Assembly: GCF_023230885.1 (NCBI RefSeq)
Contig: NZ_JALNWM010000177.1
Coordinates: 1-7,427 of the forward strand
From: Desulfocurvus sp.
GTDB taxonomy: Bacteria > Desulfobacterota > Desulfovibrionia > Desulfovibrionales > Desulfovibrionaceae
Reading direction: 5' to 3'
Length of the DNA: 7,427 nucleotides
Part shown: positions 6,531-7,427 of the stretch, one piece after another
Numbering within the stretch: the first letter of the stretch is position 1
Layout: the number at the start of each line of letters is the position of its first letter
Position numbers and translations under genes: made by a program
Notes under the pieces: model-generated
The model's database searches: none
Told to the model about the DNA's origin: nothing
What the model saw: the letters and a program-made list of their open reading frames with translations, nothing else

Positions 6531-7253
6531 ATGGGTCGCAGGGCACACAGGGAGCCGGTGGAGGTGTCGGAATTACGGGCGGCCGCCCGGGGCTGGGGCG
6601 CCACGGTGCTGCGCGTGGCCGACACGGCGCGGCTGGCGGGGCTGGAAACGGAGCCCGCCGACCTGCTGGCGGCCTTCCCGCGCGCGGTGAGCATCGGCGT
6701 GCGCCTGTCCGACCCCATGCTCGACGCCATTGTGGACCGGCCCACGCCGCTGTATTCGTCGCATTATTCGCGGGTCAACGCCGTGCTGGACGACATCGCC
6801 GTGCGCGTGACGAACCTGCTCCAGTCCGGCGGTGCGCGGGTCCTGCCCATCCCGGCCAGCCAGATTCTCGACTCCGAGCGCTGGACTTCCTATCTCTCGC
6901 ACAAGGCCGTGGCCATTGCCGCCGGACTCGGCTGGCAGGGCAAGAGCCTGCTGGTGGTCAGCCCCGACCACGGCCCGCGCCTGCGCCTGACCACGGTGCT
7001 CACCGACGCCCCCCTGGCCCCCGACGCCCCGCTCAAGAACCGCTGCGGCCGCTGCACCAAATGCCGCGACGCCTGCCCCGCCGGAGCCATCCGCGGCGTG
7101 AATACCACCAGCCACTACTCCTCGCGCGACGAGGCCCTGGACTTCGCAAAATGCGTCACCCAGGTCAGGGATGTTTTTGGGCAACTGCCGCACGTCGCGG
7201 GGCTGCTTTGCGGCGTGTGCGTGTCGGTGTGCCCGTGGGGGCGGACTCGCTGA
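6531..7253 (+). CDS. QueG-like protein with two 4Fe-4S clusters, function unknown
   Basis: The 240-residue protein resembles the C-terminal part of epoxyqueuosine reductase and reductive-dehalogenase-like proteins (COG1600 type). The N-terminal half has FPRAVSIGVRLSD (49-61) and PLYSSHYSRVN (73-83). The core has SHKAVAIAAGLGWQGKSLLVV (123-143, given as the AGLGWQGK element) and LTTVLTDAPL, the usual signature before the cluster domain. Cluster cysteines are C172, C175, C178, C182 (CxxCxxCxxxCP) and C208, C227, C230, C234 (CGVCVSVCP at the end), enough for two [4Fe-4S] clusters with swapped ligands. QueG proper is usually over 300 residues with a C-terminal HEAT-like extension and a conserved aspartate in a VDxxPxLER context; here the equivalent stretch is IPASQILDSERW, with no clear aspartate at that position. 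It is therefore probably not true QueG; a cytosolic redox or corrinoid-linked role is possible but unproven. Start ATG 6531 is chosen from the ribosome binding site and family-like length. It appears to be a separate transcript. Confidence 0.85.
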   Translation: MGRRAHREPVEVSELRAAARGWGATVLRVADTARLAGLETEPADLLAAFPRAVSIGVRLSDPMLDAIVDRPTPLYSSHYSRVNAVLDDIAVRVTNLLQSGGARVLPIPASQILDSERWTSYLSHKAVAIAAGLGWQGKSLLVVSPDHGPRLRLTTVLTDAPLAPDAPLKNRCGRCTKCRDACPAGAIRGVNTTSHYSSRDEALDFAKCVTQVRDVFGQLPHVAGLLCGVCVSVCPWGRTR

Positions 7254-7348
7254 AGCCAGGGCGGAGGGGCCTCCACCAGCTCACGTCCGGCGGCGCCCTG
7301 CGCGAGTATCCGGGGTCCATTCTCTTTGTGGGACGGCCCTGGCCTTTC

Positions 7349-7371
7349 GGGGCGTTCGCTCACGCCCCTTT
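7349..7371 (+). terminator. Weak terminator-like hairpin after the QueG-like gene
   Basis: GGGGCGT (7349-7355) and ACGCCCC (7362-7368) form a 7-bp stem with a 6-base loop, followed by only three T residues (7369-7371). It lies about 95 bases past the stop at 7253. The short T-tract makes intrinsic termination uncertain. Confidence 0.35.
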
Positions 7372-7375
7372 CCGC

Positions 7376-7419
7376 ATTGGCGGGGCCGCGGCGCCAATCC
7401 GCGGCCCAGCCCCCTGGGC
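7376..7419. repeat. Interlocking inverted repeats near the window end
   Basis: Four contiguous blocks are arranged so that alternate ones pair: ATTGGCG (7376-7382) with CGCCAAT (7392-7398), and GGGCCGCGG (7383-7391) with CCGCGGCCC (7399-7407). The two hairpins exclude each other. A third stem, GCCCAG (7404-7409) with CTGGGC (7414-7419), competes with the last block. This could be a switching RNA leader for a gene beyond the window, a dyad operator (ATTGGCG-N9-CGCCAAT), or an extragenic repeat. There is no T-tract inside the window. Confidence 0.5.
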
Positions 7420-7427
7420 GCTGCTGC

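Noticed and set aside
2961..6548. Very long open frame of about 1195 codons on the minus strand, opposite the glycosyltransferase, ligA and dapB
   Set aside because: Its translation is rich in His, Gly, Gln, Arg and Ala without domains, and it is antisense to unmistakable ligA and dapB. It is the usual mirror of GC-rich third codon positions.
7115..7363. Minus-strand open frame of 82 codons at the 3' end
   Set aside because: Mostly antisense to the cysteine-rich end of the QueG-like gene, with no motif and no clear ribosome binding site.
7235..7427. GTG-initiated + strand frame overlapping the end of the QueG-like gene and open to the window end
   Set aside because: About 64 codons without a recognisable motif or good start signal, running through the inverted repeats. 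It cannot be told from chance in GC-rich DNA.
1..7427. Search for CRISPR arrays, transposases, integrases, toxin-antitoxin pairs, tRNA or rRNA
   Set aside because: No regularly spaced direct repeats, no mobile-element protein motifs and no tRNA-like clover pattern were recognised; the genes are housekeeping types.

Overview
The window is a GC-rich bacterial chromosome segment in which every supported gene lies on the + strand. GC richness, strong GC preference at third codon positions, the order uvrB / RCK-type potassium channel / glycosyltransferase / ligA / dapB, and a trailing 4Fe-4S protein of anaerobe type all suggest a Desulfovibrio-like sulfate reducer (Desulfovibrionales). That assignment rests on remembered gene order and protein style, not on a database search.

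Layout. Bases 2-1321 hold the C-terminal two thirds of UvrB, cut by the window start. Its stop overlaps by 4 bp (GTGA) with the start of a two-TM potassium channel carrying a cytosolic RCK/TrkA module (1318-2415). After 31 bp comes a small family 2 glycosyltransferase (2447-3217). After another 37 bp comes a full NAD+-dependent DNA ligase, LigA (3255-5378), and 27 bp later dapB (5406-6185). The close spacing and lack of visible internal terminators suggest one transcription unit that mixes nucleotide-excision repair, nick sealing, K+ homeostasis, glycan transfer and lysine/diaminopimelate synthesis. Bases 6186-6530 are noncoding. They contain a nested GC palindrome, a very strong intrinsic terminator (13-bp perfect stem plus T-tract) and a plausible sigma-70 promoter for the next gene. 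That gene (6531-7253) encodes a short QueG-like protein with two [4Fe-4S] motifs. The last 174 bases hold no convincing gene, but contain a weak terminator-like hairpin and an unusual set of interlocking inverted repeats.

How it fits together. UvrB and LigA act at opposite ends of excision repair: damage handling and sealing of the repair patch. DapB supplies meso-diaminopimelate and lysine. The channel and glycosyltransferase have no evident mechanistic link to these, so the cluster looks like conserved housekeeping synteny rather than a dedicated new system. I see no defence island, mobile element, CRISPR array or tRNA/rRNA. The observations most worth checking are a QGSLL peptide at the extreme C-terminus of LigA that resembles a beta-clamp-binding motif, the altered selectivity filter (TVGFEE) of the channel, the D-for-E change two residues before the LigA catalytic lysine, the apparent lack of the QueG catalytic aspartate in the last protein, and the mutually exclusive hairpins at 7376-7419.
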